Assembly (NCBI GenBank): GCA_033239525.1
Contig: BSYO01000014.1
Location: 2,865,351-2,929,350, forward strand
DNA: 64,000 nucleotides
DNA from: Nepenthes gracilis
Lineage: Eukaryota > Streptophyta > Magnoliopsida > Caryophyllales > Nepenthaceae
Direction of reading: 5' to 3'
Shown here: positions 62,301-64,000 of the stretch, in pieces
Position numbering within the stretch: position 1 is the stretch's first letter
How the letters are laid out: each line of letters begins with the position of its first letter
Translations under genes and position numbers: made by a program
The notes under the pieces: model-generated
The model's database searches: none
What the model was told of the DNA's origin: nothing
What the model saw: the letters and a program-made list of their open reading frames with translations, nothing else

Positions 62301-64000
62301 CTTTCAAGGAAACAACTGCCATCACATAAAAATCAGATGTTCACAAAAACCAAAATTTAATTGATCCCATTTTACGTCAGAAAATTCAATCTTCTAATCT
62401 CAACGTTGCAACTAGTAAGGCGAACGATCAAAAGCAGAACCACCACAATAAACCTCTAGCAGAAGGGAGGGCCCCACAGATACGAGGACAAGTAAGGAAA
62501 TAAGCCTCAGCAGCAGTCCATACGAAGTATCAAAATAGCTACAACTAGAAGAGAATGCTATTGTCTTAATCAATAAGGGCTGGTTTGGTTGAGCTGTTGG
62601 CAAGATGGATGAAAATATCGGTATCAGCATCAATATCGGTCATGATCATATCAGTATCAGGTATATCTAACAATACGTAAAATTTCTGAAAATTGTAACC
62701 TGATAGGTTGTATCAGCTGATATATCAATTACAAAATCTGATACGACTATACCGGCCAAAATATTAAGTGTATCAGTTAATATATCACCATATCATTGCG
62801 GTATTAGAACTTATTCGTATTGGAAAACTTTGATACCAATGTATATCGTCTGATATTTACGTAAGTGTCTCCCATCATTTTACTTGTTTTCAGAAAATTC
62901 CTTTTATATACAAACACCCATCAAATCTTTCATTATAATGCAAGGGAAGATCAAAGGATGAAAACAACCGCTTCATTCATGCCCAATACTAGTGGAACTG
63001 AAAGTTGACAATTACCTGTTCAGTTTGATCTTCCACACTGTCAGAGATGAACTTCCCAGTCTACATTCATGTGCCAAAATACACGACTCAGTCTGTATAT
63101 AATACTTTAGGGGTGTAAGGTGGTACTACTGGGACAGGTACCATGAAAACTGGTAGCAATACAGCCGTATAAGTCGGACCAAAAAATGATCCCACTACTG
63201 ATACCGGTCCATGAGGTACCAGTTCTTTGGTACCACCAAGGCAGTAGTACTGCCAAGAAAAAGATAATTTTTTTTCTAAAATTTATATGAAAAATAAATA
63301 AATCATGAAAATGCAAGTTAAAACACATTTTATTCCAAGTTATAAATGATTCAACCTCAATTTTTCATACATGATTAGGGTTTGGATTCAAAATAAATTA
63401 GAATTTAGATTAGTACTTGATTTGTGGAATTAGGTATTTGCCGACCTCAAACTTCAACAAATAGGATGAAGATGGAAGAATGAAGATGGTGAGCAGAGAG
63501 AGGGGGATAGGGTGGATGGCGGTTTTGAAATTGTTTAAGTGGGATCGTATTTTTAAAATTGTTAACCGATGGTAGTTTTTGATGAGAGGTGGGTCTTAAT
63601 TTAAAATGGGTTACCTATTATCAAATGATGTCACTTTGACATTTTTTTAGAAGAATTAAAACGACATTATTTTGATATTTTTTTAACAAATAAATATGGT
63701 GGTTCTTCCAATAGTGTCGCTGGATCCACATTTAGTACTGTCTTTCATCAAAAAAATGGTCCGGACTCTGCCATCAGAAACCGTTGATCACCTCCCAATC
63801 ATGGTGGTGCAAGTAATGGTACCAGTAGTCTCGCTGGTAACACCGTTTTTTGATACCCCAATAATACTCTCCAGAATAATACAGAATTCCAGATATAAAT
63901 TCCCCGATCATACCTCTGGAACAAGACCAAGAACACCAGAAACAAAGAGCAAGTTGTTAGCTTTGATGGCCTGAGAATATGGACCTAATGCTGCAGGAGC
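59399..64000 (-). CDS. RIDA: RidA-family reactive intermediate deaminase (3' part)
   Basis: Five exons on the minus strand: 64000-63914 (continues past the edge), 63060-63016, 62234-62161, 61791-61742 and 59493-59399. All introns are GT-AG, and frames join into 116 codons plus TAA. The order APAALGPYSQAIKANN, FVSGVLG, FISDSVEDQTEQ, VLKNMGEIL, LKDFKKVNEIYAK, PPARSTYQVAALP and IEIECIA is the RidA/YjgF/UK114 family from near its N-terminus to its end. The substrate-binding Arg (PARSTY) and Glu (IEIEC) are present. Plant RidA hydrolyses reactive enamine/imine intermediates made by threonine dehydratase in plastids, protecting branched-chain amino acid synthesis. The start codon and any transit peptide are outside the window. 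Confidence 0.94.
59690..60960. repeat. About 305-bp tandem repeat in RidA intron 4
   Basis: Blocks such as 'cattgcaaagagactcattt' recur at about 59738, 60045, 60350 and 60647, spaced 297-307 bases. The accompanying 'ttcacccaacg', 'gttaggtggat' and 'gtggtttgaacca' blocks recur as well. There are about four diverged units plus a partial fifth. They fill much of the 2.25-kb intron. Confidence 0.8.
62604..62867. mobile_element. MITE copy G in RidA intron 2
   Basis: It starts agatggatgaaaatatcggtatc and ends near gtctgatatttacgtaagtg. The interior matches the family. It lies in the intron between 63016 and 62234. Confidence 0.65.
63107..63860. mobile_element. hAT-type non-autonomous element in RidA intron 1
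   Basis: The 8-bp direct repeat ATAATACT flanks the element exactly (63099-63106 and 63861-63868). The left end ttaggggtgtaagg and the reverse complement of the right end (tggggtatcaaaa) resemble hAT termini of the type TAGGGGTGTCAA. The interior has ggtacc-rich inverted segments. There is no transposase. It sits between two RidA exons, about 45 bases from both splice sites. Confidence 0.75.

Overview
This is nuclear DNA from a flowering plant. The evidence is split genes with GT-AG introns, families of LTR retrotransposons with 5-bp target duplications, MITEs and a hAT-type element, and AT-rich spacers. Nothing bacterial is visible, and I cannot name the species or clade. Most of the window is transposon sequence of several ages. 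Four host genes can be read through it, all on the minus strand and mostly invisible as long ORFs because their exons are short. They are a PBS1-like receptor-like cytoplasmic kinase (8653-12205, 5 exons, 393 codons), a small secreted cysteine-rich defensin-like peptide (35855-36604, 2 exons, 68 codons), an OTU2/YOD1-type deubiquitinase (47160-55751, 8 exons, 208 codons) and the 3' part of a RidA-family reactive-intermediate deaminase (59399 to beyond the right edge, 5 exons). An unassigned 45-codon coding-like exon lies just upstream of the deubiquitinase (56464-56598).

Layout. 1-6757 is a decayed plus-strand LTR element whose LTRs carry a 50-bp minisatellite. I see no pol in it, but it keeps a relic of an antisense ORF. 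7.4-8.2 kb is an old LTR relic. 8.65-12.2 kb is the kinase gene. 12.2-20.4 kb holds spacer, a solo LTR, a 54-bp tandem repeat, another LTR relic and a hairpin MITE. 20456-31554 is a full-length but mutated Tat-like Ty3/Gypsy element on the minus strand, with target duplication ATCTT, a tRNA-Asp-like primer site, gag-PR-RT-RH-INT and, on the opposite strand, an additional ORF. 31.6-35.6 kb is AT-rich repetitive DNA and LTR relics. 35.8-36.7 kb is the defensin-like gene with its TATA box. 37.2-43.7 kb contains three solo LTRs and a fourth LTR relic. 47.1-57 kb is the deubiquitinase, with introns packed with MITEs and LTRs. 59.4-64 kb is the RidA gene, with a hAT-type element, a MITE and a 305-bp tandem repeat in its introns.

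The best candidate for an unusual system is the antisense unit of the Gypsy element. It runs opposite to gag-pol and has a seven-copy array of paired W-box-like motifs (TTGACC and GGTCAA) in front, a PF04195-like domain followed by a coiled coil, and an AATAAA signal just after its stop. A homologous relic of the same ORF persists antisense in the pol-less element at the left end. The other notable points are the defensin-like gene, the MITE family concentrated in the deubiquitinase introns (one copy split by a later LTR), and a methionine-coding microsatellite at the kinase C-terminus.
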